DNA of 64,000 nucleotides from Salibaculum sp035270045 (GCF_035270045.1 NZ_DATFIP010000055.1:62001-126000), one strand, 5' to 3'. Shown: positions 54,196 to 63,778, counted from the stretch's first letter. A program made the numbers and translations. The notes: generated from the letters alone by a model not told the origin.

Positions 54196-54296
54196 GGCAG
54201 CCTCACTGTGATCCCCACCACAGTGTGTCAAAGGTGTCGCCTAATTGTGGCGAAAATCGGGCAGACGCCGTGAAACCCCTGATTTCAGGGCCACGC

Positions 54297-55172
54297 TTAC
54301 CCAGGTTTGGCCAGTACCAGCGTCGTCCAGTCAACAATCTCGTCGCTCTCCACGTGATTGAACCCGCAACGTGCATAGGCTGCCCCGACCTCATCGGCCT
54401 GGTGGGTCAGAAGCCCCGAGAGAATCACGTGCCCGCCGGGGGCGGTATGGTCCGCGACAGCAGGGGCGAGGTCAATCAGCGGCCCCTTGAGGATATTGGC
54501 GAAGACCAGGTCATAGGGCGCACGCCCGGCAAGCGCATCAGCGTCGAACCCCGCGGCGGTAACACATGTAACCGCCCCGGCCATATCGTTGGCTGCCAGG
54601 TTGGCCTCGGCCACCTCGACCGCGACCGGGTCAATGTCGCTGGCAATGACCCGCGCTTGTGGCAGGCACTTGGCCGCGGCCATGGCAAGCACCGCGGTGC
54701 CGCAACCGATATCGGCGACATTGCACGGCACGATGCCCTGGCCCAGCAGCCGATCGAAGGCGCGAAGGCATCCCAGCGTGGTACCGTGGTGCCCCGTGCC
54801 GAAAGCCATCGCCGCCTCGATCAGCAGGCCCACGCGCCCCTCGGGCAGCTTGTCGGCATCATGACTGCCATGAACGAAGAAGCGTCCTGCCTCGACCGGG
54901 GCCAGTTCGCGTTTCACATGGGCGACCCAGTCCACCTCAGGCAGTTCGGACACGGCAAAGGGCCTGGCCCCATGTGCCGCCGCCAGCAGCGCCAATGCGA
55001 CCGCGTCAGGGCGGTGCTCGAAATAGCCGCCGACCTCCCAAAGGCCTGATTCATCCTCCATCTCGAAGACGCCGACACCGGTCGGGGCCGGGTCCAGCCC
55101 CTCCATCGCTTCGCCAAGCGCCTGGGCCTGGTCCTTGCCATTGAGGGTTGTGAGGGCTGTAAAGGTTGTCAT
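54297..55172 (-). CDS. prmA: Ribosomal protein L11 methyltransferase
   Basis: A 291-residue SAM-dependent enzyme that trimethylates ribosomal protein L11. The SAM site DIGCGTAVLAMA, the FGTGHHGTT block and the NILKGPL motif are all present. It begins three bases after the stop of the MFS gene, so the two share an operon. Confidence 0.94.
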   Translation of the reverse strand: MTTFTALTTLNGKDQAQALGEAMEGLDPAPTGVGVFEMEDESGLWEVGGYFEHRPDAVALALLAAAHGARPFAVSELPEVDWVAHVKRELAPVEAGRFFVHGSHDADKLPEGRVGLLIEAAMAFGTGHHGTTLGCLRAFDRLLGQGIVPCNVADIGCGTAVLAMAAAKCLPQARVIASDIDPVAVEVAEANLAANDMAGAVTCVTAAGFDADALAGRAPYDLVFANILKGPLIDLAPAVADHTAPGGHVILSGLLTHQADEVGAAYARCGFNHVESDEIVDWTTLVLAKPG

Positions 55173-55175
55173 GGC

Positions 55176-56405
55176 TTACTCCGCAGGGGCAGGCATGGCC
55201 TGCGTCAGGATGGTTTCGTTTCCCGGTCCGGGATGGCGCGGGATCAAGAGCGCCAGGGACAGCGAAATCCCGGCCATCGCCGCCGCAAGCCCGAAGACCG
55301 CCGCGGGCGAGGCCAGCCAGAGATACCCCAGCAGGGCCGGCAGGAAGACCGCGGCGACATGGTTTATCGTAAAGGCCACGGCGGCCGTGGGGGCAATATC
55401 GCCAGGATCGGCGATCTTCTGGAAATAGGTCTTCAGGGCAAGGGCAAGTGCAAAGAACATGTGGTCGATCACGTAAAGGACCCCGGCCAGAACCACCCCC
55501 CAGCCGAACCAGTAGACCCCGCCATAGGCCAGGAACACGACGATCAGCCCGACGTATTCGAAGGCGAGCGCCATGCGTTCGCCCCAGAGCCCCACAAGGC
55601 GGCCCATCAGCGGGGCGAAGATCATGTTGGCCACCAGATTGACCAGGAACAAGGCGGTGACCTGGTGCACCTCGAACCCGAAACGCTCGACCATCATGAA
55701 GCCGGCGAAGACCACGAAGATCTGCCGCCGCGCCCCCGACATGAACTGCAGCGCGTAATACAGCCAGTAGCGCCGTCTCAGCACCATCTGCTTGAGTTGC
55801 GGATGCGGACTCTCGAATTGCGGATAGGCGAAATAACAGAACAGCGCCACCAAGGCGGTGAACCCGCCCGACACCACGTAGACGAAATCGTAGCTCAGGT
55901 CGAAGCTCTCCCAGGTCAGCACGATCAGCACATAGGCCACGAACGTCGCCGCAGACCCGGCCGCCAGGATCCAGCCCAGCATCTGCGGCGCGCGCTGCTT
56001 GTCGATCCACTGCAATTGCAGGGACTGGTTGACCGTCTCGAAATAATGAAAGCCGATCGAGGACAGCATGGTGATCGTCAGGATGCCGCCCATGGACGGA
56101 AATTGCGCGGTCAGCGCCGTTGCCACGCCCAGCATGGCCAGTGCGACAAGCCCGAGCAGCTGTTCGCGAAATACCATGAGCAGCGCGATGACCCCGATGG
56201 CGAGGAAGCCGGGAACCTCGCGCACCGTGTGCAGCCAGCCGATGTCGGATCCGTCGAAGCCCGCCACCTCGATGACGAAGTTGTTGAGCAACGCCGACCA
56301 GGTGGCAAAGGCCACTGGCATGGCCGCAGCCATGAGAAACAAGAGCGTCACGGGCCGCCGCCAGAATGGCAGGGTCCGGGCCCGGGCGAGGGGAACGATG
56401 CGCAT
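55176..56405 (-). CDS. Major facilitator superfamily transporter
   Basis: A 409-residue membrane protein with about twelve helices and the overall layout of an MFS carrier. Acidic and aromatic residues in the middle helices (for example the LYVIDHMFFALALAL stretch) give no clear substrate. The ATG at 56405 is taken because the preceding frame overlaps the divergent promoter region. It is upstream of prmA in the same operon. Confidence 0.8.
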   Translation of the reverse strand: MRIVPLARARTLPFWRRPVTLLFLMAAAMPVAFATWSALLNNFVIEVAGFDGSDIGWLHTVREVPGFLAIGVIALLMVFREQLLGLVALAMLGVATALTAQFPSMGGILTITMLSSIGFHYFETVNQSLQLQWIDKQRAPQMLGWILAAGSAATFVAYVLIVLTWESFDLSYDFVYVVSGGFTALVALFCYFAYPQFESPHPQLKQMVLRRRYWLYYALQFMSGARRQIFVVFAGFMMVERFGFEVHQVTALFLVNLVANMIFAPLMGRLVGLWGERMALAFEYVGLIVVFLAYGGVYWFGWGVVLAGVLYVIDHMFFALALALKTYFQKIADPGDIAPTAAVAFTINHVAAVFLPALLGYLWLASPAAVFGLAAAMAGISLSLALLIPRHPGPGNETILTQAMPAPAE

Positions 56406-56553
56406 GGCGCGCGGCTTACGACGTTTCGCCCGACTTGACGAGAGCGAATGGAAAGACGCGGCCCGCCCGTGCGGGTGCGCGGCCTGATCCATGTCAAGGC
56501 GAACATATTCAAGATGGGGCATGTCAGGGCAAACAGCCAAGGACACCCGCCCC

Positions 56554-57621
56554 ATGGACCTCATCCTCTATCTTGCCGAAACCCTTGGCGAAGCCCAGAC
56601 GGCCGCGCTCTTCGGCATCGTGACCGGCTTGATATTCGGCGTGGCGGCGCAACGGTCGCGATTCTGCCTTCGGGCGGCGACCAGCGAATTCGCGCGCGGC
56701 ATCTGGGGCGACAAGGTGGCGGTCTGGCTGCTGACCTTTTCCACCGCGCTGGTCTGGGTGCAGGGGGCGCGGCTGCTCGGCCATGTCAACGTGACCGAGG
56801 CCCGGATCATGGCCGTGCCGGGCAGTTGGTCCGGGGCAATCATCGGTGGCTTGGTGTTCGGCGCCGGGATGATCCTCGCACGCGGCTGTTCGGGGCGCCT
56901 GCTGGTGCTGGCGGCCACGGGCAACCTGCGCTCGGTCGTCTCCGGATTGATCTTCGCCGTGGTGGCGCAGATGTCCCTGCATGGTTGGCTGGCGCCCCTG
57001 CGTGACCGGCTGGCAGGGCTCTGGATCACGCAGGGGGGGCGCAACCTCGACTTGATGGTGGCGGGGGGCATACCCGACTGGGGCGGGCTGGTGCTGGGTG
57101 TCGTGCTGGCGGGATTGGCCCTGGTCCTGTCGCGGCGCAACCGTATCGGTGCGGGGCGGCTGATCTTCGCCTCTGGCGTTGGCTTTGCAGTGGCCATGGG
57201 CTGGATCTTGACGACGGGGCTCAGCCGGATCGCCTTCGACCCGATCACCATTGAAAGCGCCACCTTCACCGGCCCCTCGGCCAACACGCTGATGTTCTTT
57301 CTCGAACCGGCACCTGTGCTGACATTCTCGATCGGCTTGGTGCCGGGGGTCTTCCTGGGCTCCTTTCTCGCCGCAGTTCTGACACGCGAATTCAGGTTCC
57401 AGGGGTTCGAGGACGAGGCCAACATGCGCCGCGCCTTGGTCGGCGCCGCGATGATGGGCTTCGGCGGGATGCTGGCGGGCGGCTGTGCCATCGGCGCCGG
57501 GGTGACAGGTGGATCGGTCTTCGCGGGCACCGCCTGGGCGGCGCTGACAGCCATGTGGGTGGGCGGCATGCTGACCGACTACCTGGTTGACCAACGCGGG
57601 CTGCGCGCGCAAGCGGCCTGA
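56554..57621 (+). CDS. YeeE/YedE-family transport protein
   Basis: A 355-residue membrane protein with about nine helices and the family cysteine motifs RSRFCLRAA, ARGCSGRLL and AGGCAIGAG. YeeE-type proteins (for example TsuA) import thiosulfate through a path lined with these cysteines; a thiosulfate or related sulfur substrate is likely but not shown. Alternative in-frame starts exist at 56491 and 56521, and no ribosome-binding site is decisive. It is divergent from the MFS gene. Confidence 0.83.
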   Translation: MDLILYLAETLGEAQTAALFGIVTGLIFGVAAQRSRFCLRAATSEFARGIWGDKVAVWLLTFSTALVWVQGARLLGHVNVTEARIMAVPGSWSGAIIGGLVFGAGMILARGCSGRLLVLAATGNLRSVVSGLIFAVVAQMSLHGWLAPLRDRLAGLWITQGGRNLDLMVAGGIPDWGGLVLGVVLAGLALVLSRRNRIGAGRLIFASGVGFAVAMGWILTTGLSRIAFDPITIESATFTGPSANTLMFFLEPAPVLTFSIGLVPGVFLGSFLAAVLTREFRFQGFEDEANMRRALVGAAMMGFGGMLAGGCAIGAGVTGGSVFAGTAWAALTAMWVGGMLTDYLVDQRGLRAQAA

Positions 57622-57623
57622 CG

Positions 57624-57696
57624 TCTTTTGGTCCGAAAGACCGCGGGGCGTCGCGCGCCCCGCGCGTCAGGGGCAGCGCCCCCAAATGAATTCATC
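57624..57696. repeat. Cluster of palindromes between convergent genes
   Basis: Four inverted repeats lie end to end between the convergent yeeE-like and priA genes: GGTC/GACC (57630-57642), GCGGGGCG/CGCCCCGC (57643-57663), GGGGC/GCCCC (57670-57682) and ATGAATTCAT (57686-57695). No T-run follows on either strand. They probably act as a bidirectional end region or a Rhodobacterales-type dispersed repeat. Confidence 0.55.
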
Positions 57697-57730
57697 GGGC
57701 CTGCGCAGCACTCATCTTGAAAACCACCCG

Positions 57731-59932
57731 CTAATAGAAGTTCTGCGGATCGACATCCACGGCCATGCGCAAATCGCCCTGCAACGTGAACTGCCCGATC
57801 CACTGCGCCAGGGCCTGTTGCAGCGGCGCGCCCTTGTCGGCCTTGACCAGAAGGCGCACCCGGTGCCGCCCACGGATGCGCGCGATCGGGGCAGGCGCGG
57901 GGCCGAAGACCTGCGCCCCGATCCGGCGCAACGGCCCGTCGTTGCGCGCCATTTCCGCGCCCAGGTCAAAGACCGGTTGCGGCTCCGGCGCCGACAGGAT
58001 GATCCCGGCCATGCGCCCATAGGGAGGCACGCCCGCGGCTTGGCGTTCGGCCGCTTCGGCGGCCCAGAACGCTTCTTCGTCCCCGCCCAGGATCGCACGG
58101 ATCACGGGGTGATCCGGCTGGAATGTCTGGAGCAGCGCCTCGCCCGGGACCTCGGCCCGGCCCGCGCGTCCCGCCACCTGGCGCAAGAGCTGGAACGTCC
58201 GTTCCGCCGCACGCAGGTCCGACCCCTTCAGGCCGAGGTCGGCGTCGATCACGCCAACAAGGGTCAGGTTGGGAAAGTTGTGCCCCTTCGCCACCAGCTG
58301 CGTGCCGATGATGATGTCAGCCTCGCCCGAGGCGATCCCCTCGATAGCCTCTTTCAGCGCCCGCGCCGATCCGAACAGATCTGAGGATAGCACCGCGATG
58401 CGCGCCTCGGGCCAGAGCGCGCGCGCCTCTTCCTCCAGCCGCTCGACTCCCGGTCCGACAGGCGCCAGCCTGTCCTCGGCCTCGCAATTGGGACACACTG
58501 TCGGCATCGGCCTGGTTTCACCGCACTGGTGGCACATCAGCCGTTTCAGGAAGCGGTGTTCGACCATGGAGGCGTCGCAATCGGCGCAGCCGATCTGGTG
58601 GCCGCAGGCCCGGCAGACCGTCACCGGGGCATACCCGCGCCGGTTCAGGAACAGCAGCGCCTGTTCCCCCCGCGTGATCCGCGCATCCACCGCCCGTTTG
58701 AGGCTGGGCGAGACCCATTTGCCGCCCGGCAGGTCCTCCAGCCGCATGTCTATGGCGGCCATTTCGGGCATCACCGCCGCGCCGAAGCGATCGGCCAGGT
58801 CCAGCCGCGCGTATTTTCCCGACTGCGCGTTGGCCCAGCTTTCAAGGCTGGGCGTGGCCGAGGCCAGCACCACTTGCCCCCCTGTCAGCGAGGCGCGCAG
58901 AACCGCCATGTCGCGCGCGTTGTAGAGGACACCATCTTCCTGCTTGTAGGAGGTGTCGTGTTCCTCATCCACGACGATCAGGCCAAGGTCGCGATAGGGC
59001 AGAAACAAGGCCGAGCGCGCGCCCACGACCACCTGGCACCCGCCCTGCCCGACCATCTTCCAGCAACGCCGCCGCTCGGTCATGGTCACGCCGGAATGCC
59101 ACTCGGCCGGCTTCATGCCAAAGCGCGCCTCGATCCGGGTCAGGAACTGCTCGGTCAGGGCGATCTCGGGCAGCAGCACAAGCGCCTGCCGCCCGGCGCG
59201 CAGGGTCTCGGCCACCGCTTCCAGGTAGACCTCGGTCTTTCCCGAGCCGGTCACGCCCTTGAGCAGCGTCGTCGCATAGCGGCCTGCCCTGATACCTTCG
59301 CGCAGCGCCTGCGCCGCCTGCGCCTGCGCCTCGGTCAGGGTCTTGCCGCCGTGATCCGGGTCCAGGGCCGGGTAAGGCGTGTCGCGCACCGCGTCTTCTT
59401 CATGGACCGCGCCGTGCTTGACCAATCCCTTGACCACCGACGTCGACACGCCCGCCATTTCAGCCAGTTCGCCCAGCGTGAAGGACAGCCCGCCATAGTC
59501 GCGCAACACTGCAAGCACCTTTTCCCGCGCCGCGGTCATCCTGTCGGGCACGGTATGACCCAACCGGTAGACCTTGCGCATCGCGGGCGGATCGCCCAAG
59601 CCCGGCGCCCGCGTGGCCAGCCGCAGCATCGCGGGCATCGGCGTCAGGGTATAGGCCGCCGCCCGTTCCAGGAAATCACGCATGTCCGCGGTCATGGGGG
59701 CCAGGTCCAGTACCCGGATCACCGACCGGATCTTGGCCCGGTCATAGTTACCCCGGCCGGGCCCCCGGATAACGCCCAGCACCTTGCGCGGGCCCAGCGG
59801 CACCTCGACGAAGGCGCCCAGCCAGCAGCCACCTTCGGGCGCGGCATAATCCAGCACCCGGTCCAGTGGCTGGGTGGTCAGCACGCCGACCAGCGCACCC
59901 TCGTCGAAGAATTCAGCTGCGGCCGGGGTCAT
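57731..59932 (-). CDS. priA: Primosomal helicase PriA
   Basis: A 733-residue replication-restart helicase. Walker A GVTGSGKTE (near residue 225), the DEEH box in VVDEEHDTSY and eight zinc-binding cysteines in the CRACG/CADC/CHQCG/CPNC cluster are all present. The ATG at 59932 is chosen because the family N-terminus aligns there; an upstream ATG would add 25 unsupported residues. It is divergent from the transaldolase gene. Confidence 0.95.
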   Translation of the reverse strand: MTPAAAEFFDEGALVGVLTTQPLDRVLDYAAPEGGCWLGAFVEVPLGPRKVLGVIRGPGRGNYDRAKIRSVIRVLDLAPMTADMRDFLERAAAYTLTPMPAMLRLATRAPGLGDPPAMRKVYRLGHTVPDRMTAAREKVLAVLRDYGGLSFTLGELAEMAGVSTSVVKGLVKHGAVHEEDAVRDTPYPALDPDHGGKTLTEAQAQAAQALREGIRAGRYATTLLKGVTGSGKTEVYLEAVAETLRAGRQALVLLPEIALTEQFLTRIEARFGMKPAEWHSGVTMTERRRCWKMVGQGGCQVVVGARSALFLPYRDLGLIVVDEEHDTSYKQEDGVLYNARDMAVLRASLTGGQVVLASATPSLESWANAQSGKYARLDLADRFGAAVMPEMAAIDMRLEDLPGGKWVSPSLKRAVDARITRGEQALLFLNRRGYAPVTVCRACGHQIGCADCDASMVEHRFLKRLMCHQCGETRPMPTVCPNCEAEDRLAPVGPGVERLEEEARALWPEARIAVLSSDLFGSARALKEAIEGIASGEADIIIGTQLVAKGHNFPNLTLVGVIDADLGLKGSDLRAAERTFQLLRQVAGRAGRAEVPGEALLQTFQPDHPVIRAILGGDEEAFWAAEAAERQAAGVPPYGRMAGIILSAPEPQPVFDLGAEMARNDGPLRRIGAQVFGPAPAPIARIRGRHRVRLLVKADKGAPLQQALAQWIGQFTLQGDLRMAVDVDPQNFY

Positions 59933-60024
59933 GTTAGCGCAACCATAAAGGGGTTTCCGTATTGCCTGTTCTGGGGTAAACGCTGTCACCGAGACTGCCA
60001 ACCCCAAGCACCCGGAGTCCTGAC

Positions 60025-60678
60025 ATGAAGTTCTTTGTTGATACAGCCGACGTTGATGCCATCCGCGAACTTCACGCGCTGGGCATGGTGGACGGCGTCA
60101 CCACGAACCCCTCGCTGATCATGAAGTCGGGCCGCGACATCCTCGAAGTCACCCGCGAGATCTGCGACCTGGTCGAAGGGCCTGTCAGCGCCGAGGTCGT
60201 TGCCACCGAGGCCGAGGCCATGATTGCCGAGGGCCGCAAGCTGGCCGCGATCGCCGACAACATCGCCGTGAAGGTGCCGCTGACCTGGGACGGGCTGAAA
60301 GCCTGCAAGGCGCTCACCGACGAAGGCAAGATGGTCAACGTCACGCTATGCTTCTCGGCCAACCAGGCGCTTCTTGCGGCCAAGGCGGGCGCGACCTTCA
60401 TCTCGCCCTTCATCGGGCGGCTGGACGACCTCAACCTCGACGGGCTTGACCTGATCGAGGACATCCGTACCATTTACGACACTTACGGCTTCGACACCCA
60501 GATCCTTGCGGCGTCCATCCGTTCGGCCAACCACATGAGCGACTGCGCCAAGCTGGGTGCCGACGTGGCCACCGCTCCGCCGGCCGTGATCCACAAGATG
60601 GCCGAGCACGTTCTGACCGACAAGGGCCTGGCAGCCTTTCTGGAGGATGCTGCCAAGGCCGGGATAAAGATCGTCTGA
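60025..60678 (+). CDS. tal: Transaldolase (short TalC/Fsa-type)
   Basis: A 217-residue TIM-barrel enzyme. The Schiff-base lysine is Lys83 in IAVKVPLT, with the TTNPSLI and FISPFIGRLDD motifs around it. This short class covers true transaldolases of the pentose-phosphate pathway and fructose-6-phosphate aldolases; I cannot separate the two from sequence alone, though transaldolase is more likely in this group. It is monocistronic or leads into the DUF484 gene. Confidence 0.9.
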   Translation: MKFFVDTADVDAIRELHALGMVDGVTTNPSLIMKSGRDILEVTREICDLVEGPVSAEVVATEAEAMIAEGRKLAAIADNIAVKVPLTWDGLKACKALTDEGKMVNVTLCFSANQALLAAKAGATFISPFIGRLDDLNLDGLDLIEDIRTIYDTYGFDTQILAASIRSANHMSDCAKLGADVATAPPAVIHKMAEHVLTDKGLAAFLEDAAKAGIKIV

Positions 60679-60785
60679 CTGTCCCGCCACGCGGCGCGCA
60701 ACACCCCGTCCGAACCGGAATATTGTTCTGGCCCGGCGCAGAGGCTTTCTGATAAACGTCGGAACAACGAAGAAGGATGGGCACC

Positions 60786-61493
60786 ATGAGCAGCAGCCCC
60801 GGCAAGGACAACGGCGTCCGCGACCGCATCCTGTCCGACCCCGAGTCCGTACTCGAGGATCAGGATGTGATGCGCGCCCTGATCGCCGCCAACGAAAAGG
60901 CGATGGGGTCGAACATCGTCGACCTGCGCGGCATCGCCATGGAACGGCTCGAGGCACGCCTGGACCGGCTGGAAGACACCCATCGCAACGTGATCGCCGC
61001 CGCCTACGAGAACCTCGCCGGAACCAACCAGATTCACCGGGCGGTATTGCGGTTGATGGACGCGGGACGCTTCGAGGGATTCCTTGCCGATCTGAAGGGC
61101 GACGTGGCGGATATCCTGCGCGTCGACACGGTGCGGCTGGTGCTGGAGTCCGCTGCCCAGTCCGAGGACCCTGCGGTCAGCCGCTTTCAGGATGTGCTGC
61201 GGTTGGCCGACCCCGGCTTCGTCGCCGATTACATCATGCAGGGCCGCAACCAGCCGCCGCGCCAGGTGACCCTGCGCCAGCTGCGCACCGACAACGAGGT
61301 GCTCTTCGGCGAAAAGGCGGATTTCATCCGCTCGGAGGCCTGCCTGCGCCTCGACCTGGGAACCGGGCGGCTGCCGGGCATGCTGGTGCTTGGCGCCGAG
61401 GACCCGCATCAGTTCACCCCGCAACAGGGCACCGACCTGCTGGCCTTCTTCAGCGGCGTGCTTGAACGGGTCATGCGGCGCTGGCTGGGCTAA
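60786..61493 (+). CDS. DUF484 family protein
   Basis: A 235-residue GAF-like protein of the DUF484 family. An N-terminal helical part (about 1-85) precedes a GAF-like domain (about 90-235). It is almost always encoded beside xerC, as here (three bases apart), but its function is not established. The ATG at 60786 is preferred over 60777 because AAGGA would touch the latter directly. A 17-base near-palindrome lies upstream at 60715-60731. Confidence 0.88.
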   Translation: MSSSPGKDNGVRDRILSDPESVLEDQDVMRALIAANEKAMGSNIVDLRGIAMERLEARLDRLEDTHRNVIAAAYENLAGTNQIHRAVLRLMDAGRFEGFLADLKGDVADILRVDTVRLVLESAAQSEDPAVSRFQDVLRLADPGFVADYIMQGRNQPPRQVTLRQLRTDNEVLFGEKADFIRSEACLRLDLGTGRLPGMLVLGAEDPHQFTPQQGTDLLAFFSGVLERVMRRWLG

Positions 61494-61496
61494 GCC

Positions 61497-62417
61497 ATGA
61501 TCTCACCGGCCATGTCAGACGCGCTGGACCGATGGCTCGACCACCGGCGCGCGCTTGCCGGGGCCTCCGAGAACACGATCGCCGCCTATCGCCGTGACCT
61601 TCTGTCGTTCCTGGCCTTCATGGCCCGGCACCACGGGACGGCCCAGGGCCTGGCGCCCATCGCGCGGGTCACCGTCTCGGACATGCGCGCATGGATGGCC
61701 CATGAACGCGGCCGGGGCATCGCGGCACGGTCGTTGGCGCGTGCGATTTCGGCCGTAAAGGGGTTTTACCGCTGGCTGGCCGAGCGCGAGGGGATCGACC
61801 CGAGCGCCGTGCTGGCCACGCGCGCGCCCAAGCCCCGCACCCGCCTGCCCCGCCCACTTGCGCCCGAGGCCGCCCGGCAAATGCTCGGCCAGGTGGAGCT
61901 CCAGGCGGCCGAGCCATGGATCGCCGCCCGTGACGCGGCGGTGGTGACGCTGCTCTACGGCTGCGGGCTGCGCATCTCCGAGGCGCTGGGGCTGCGGGGC
62001 CAAGATGCGCCGCTGCGGCAAAGCTTGCGCATCCGCGGTAAGGGCGGCAAGGAACGGCTGGTCCCGGTGCTGCCCGCCGCGCGCAACGCGGTCATGGCCT
62101 ATACCGAGACCTGCCCCCATCGGCTGGACCCCGACACCCCGCTCTTTCGTGGCCTGCGCGGCGGGGCGCTGTCGCCGCGCGCGATCCAGAAGGTGACCGA
62201 ACAGGCGCGGTTGCAACTGGGCCTGCCCGCCACGGCCACGCCCCACGCCCTGCGCCACAGCTTCGCCACGCACCTGCTGTCGGCCGGCGGCGACCTGCGT
62301 GCCATCCAGGACCTGCTGGGCCACGCCTCGCTCTCTACCACGCAGTCCTACACCGCCGTGGATACCGCCCGCCTCATGGAGGTCTACGATCGCGCGCATC
62401 CGCGGTCGGGCAACTGA
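61497..62417 (+). CDS. xerC: Tyrosine recombinase XerC
   Basis: A 306-residue recombinase that, with XerD, resolves chromosome dimers at dif. The SAM-like N-terminal domain is followed by the catalytic domain with Arg in GLRISEAL, Lys in GKGGKER, HALRHS, GHASLST and the Tyr in TQSYTAV. All catalytic residues are present. It starts three bases after DUF484. No dif-like site was recognised in the window. Confidence 0.94.
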   Translation: MISPAMSDALDRWLDHRRALAGASENTIAAYRRDLLSFLAFMARHHGTAQGLAPIARVTVSDMRAWMAHERGRGIAARSLARAISAVKGFYRWLAEREGIDPSAVLATRAPKPRTRLPRPLAPEAARQMLGQVELQAAEPWIAARDAAVVTLLYGCGLRISEALGLRGQDAPLRQSLRIRGKGGKERLVPVLPAARNAVMAYTETCPHRLDPDTPLFRGLRGGALSPRAIQKVTEQARLQLGLPATATPHALRHSFATHLLSAGGDLRAIQDLLGHASLSTTQSYTAVDTARLMEVYDRAHPRSGN

Positions 62418-62443
62418 TCGCTTCTTTGGGTCACAAATACCGT

Positions 62444-62481
62444 GGGGGAGCCGGTCGCAGACCGACGGTGGCAAAGCCCCC
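62444..62481. repeat. Nested stem-loop between xerC and pcs
   Basis: GGGGG (62444-62448) can pair with CCCCC (62477-62481) around an inner perfect stem CGGTC/GACCG (62452-62456 and 62460-62464, loop GCA). The arrangement resembles G-rich/C-rich intergenic stem-loops often seen after genes in Rhodobacterales. It may end xerC transcripts or be a dispersed repeat. Confidence 0.45.
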
Positions 62482-62569
62482 GCCCAAGCCGTGCAGCGTG
62501 GCGCAGCCCTTTCCTTTTGACAGGCCCGGCCCGCTTGCACCGCGACGCCAAATCCGACATGACAGCCGC

Positions 62570-63271
62570 ATGACAGATCACAACAAGGCCCTCGCCGTTC
62601 ACCTGCTCACCGGGACCGGTGCCGTCTTTGCCATGCTCGCAATGCTCGAGGCGATCCAGCAGGACTGGGCCATCATGTTCGTCTGGCTGGTCGTCGCTTT
62701 CGCGGTGGACGGCATCGACGGGCCGCTGGCCCGCCGCTACGACGTCAAGCGATACGCCCCCCGGTTCGACGGCGTCCTTCTGGACCTGATCATCGACTAC
62801 CTGACTTACGTCTTCATCCCGGCTTATGCCCTTTATGCCAGCGGGCTGATGGACGGATGGTCAGGCTGGGCGGCTGTGATCGTCATAACCTACGGCTCGG
62901 CGCTCTATTTCGCCGACACCAGCATGAAAACCACCGACAATTCCTTCCAGGGCTTCCCCGGGTGCTGGAACATGGCCGTTCTGGTGCTTTTCGCGACCGA
63001 GCCACACTGGGCGATCTGCCTGGGGGTGGTCACCGCGCTGACCGTTGCCATGTTCCTGCCAGTGAAGTTCATCCACCCCGTGCGGACCCGGCGCTGGCGG
63101 ACCCTCTCGCTGCCGGTGGCGGTGATCTGGACGGCACTCGCGGGCTATGCCGCCTGGACCGGCTTCGACCCCGGTCCCGGTGTGACAGGCGGACTGATCG
63201 TGACCTCGCTCTACCTGCTGCTGGCCGGTCCGGTGCAGCAGGCGCTGCACGGCATCGACGACAAGGCCTAG
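62570..63271 (+). CDS. pcs: Phosphatidylcholine synthase
   Basis: A 233-residue CDP-alcohol phosphotransferase that makes phosphatidylcholine in one step from CDP-diacylglycerol and choline. The DGIDGPLARR and FDGVLLDLIID blocks carry the metal-binding aspartates, and about seven helices span the membrane. This length and spacing point to Pcs rather than phosphatidylglycerophosphate synthase. The ATG at 62570 is the first in frame after the intergenic stem-loop. Its TAG shares a CTAG with the convergent gene. Confidence 0.92.
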   Translation: MTDHNKALAVHLLTGTGAVFAMLAMLEAIQQDWAIMFVWLVVAFAVDGIDGPLARRYDVKRYAPRFDGVLLDLIIDYLTYVFIPAYALYASGLMDGWSGWAAVIVITYGSALYFADTSMKTTDNSFQGFPGCWNMAVLVLFATEPHWAICLGVVTALTVAMFLPVKFIHPVRTRRWRTLSLPVAVIWTALAGYAAWTGFDPGPGVTGGLIVTSLYLLLAGPVQQALHGIDDKA

Positions 63272-63720
63272 AGAACCTCGTCGATCACCATCTCGATGCC
63301 GTTCTGATCGAAACTCTCGCCCGCCTTCAACCCAACCATTTTCTTGTAGATCGGGCTTTCCTGCGAAATCCCCATGTAGGTGACACCGCCGCAGTCGAAC
63401 CTGCGGGTCGAAACGGCGATGATGAAGTGCCGCCCGTTCAGCGTGACCACCGCGCCGGGGCCGACCTCGGTGCTTGGCCCAATGTCCAGCGACTCGAGCG
63501 CGTCGATCTTGGCCTCGTGGTCGTGTATCGGATCGTCGAAACCATGGGCCAGGTCGGCGGCAACGCGCGCCGCGGCCATCTCGTCACGTTCGTGAGGTTC
63601 GTTCTCGGCCAGGCGGCTGTCCTTGAGAAACGCCTCGTAGTGATCACGGGCAGCCCGAAGCTCTTCCGCCTCAAGCGCCATCATCCGGTCGCGCAGCTCT
63701 GTCTTGCTGGGATGTGCCAT
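63268..63720 (-). CDS. GreA/GreB-like transcription factor
   Basis: A 150-residue protein. The N-terminal half (about 1-75) forms a predicted helical hairpin rich in Asp/Glu/Arg, and the C-terminal half fits the Gre FKBP-like domain, with ESPIYKKMVGLKAGE near the end. Gre factors rescue backtracked RNA polymerase; whether this shorter relative does so is unknown. A near-perfect FNR-type box lies 59 bases upstream. It converges with pcs and shares a CTAG stop region. Confidence 0.75.
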   Translation of the reverse strand: MAHPSKTELRDRMMALEAEELRAARDHYEAFLKDSRLAENEPHERDEMAAARVAADLAHGFDDPIHDHEAKIDALESLDIGPSTEVGPGAVVTLNGRHFIIAVSTRRFDCGGVTYMGISQESPIYKKMVGLKAGESFDQNGIEMVIDEVL

Positions 63721-63778
63721 TCGCCTGTCTCCTTTGTCATTCTTCCGGAATCAAGACACTGCATGCAACACGCCCGCG

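Noticed and set aside
54276..54290. CCCTG/CAGGG hairpin downstream of prmA
   Set aside because: Five pairs with only GTTTC following on the minus strand; too weak to call a terminator.
58529..60028. A 499-codon plus-strand frame opposite priA
   Set aside because: Shadow of priA; it runs into the transaldolase start region and has no motif.
60715..60731. CCGGAA/TTCTGG near-palindrome before the DUF484 gene as an operator
   Set aside because: One mismatch and no matching known site; could arise by chance, so it is only mentioned with the gene.
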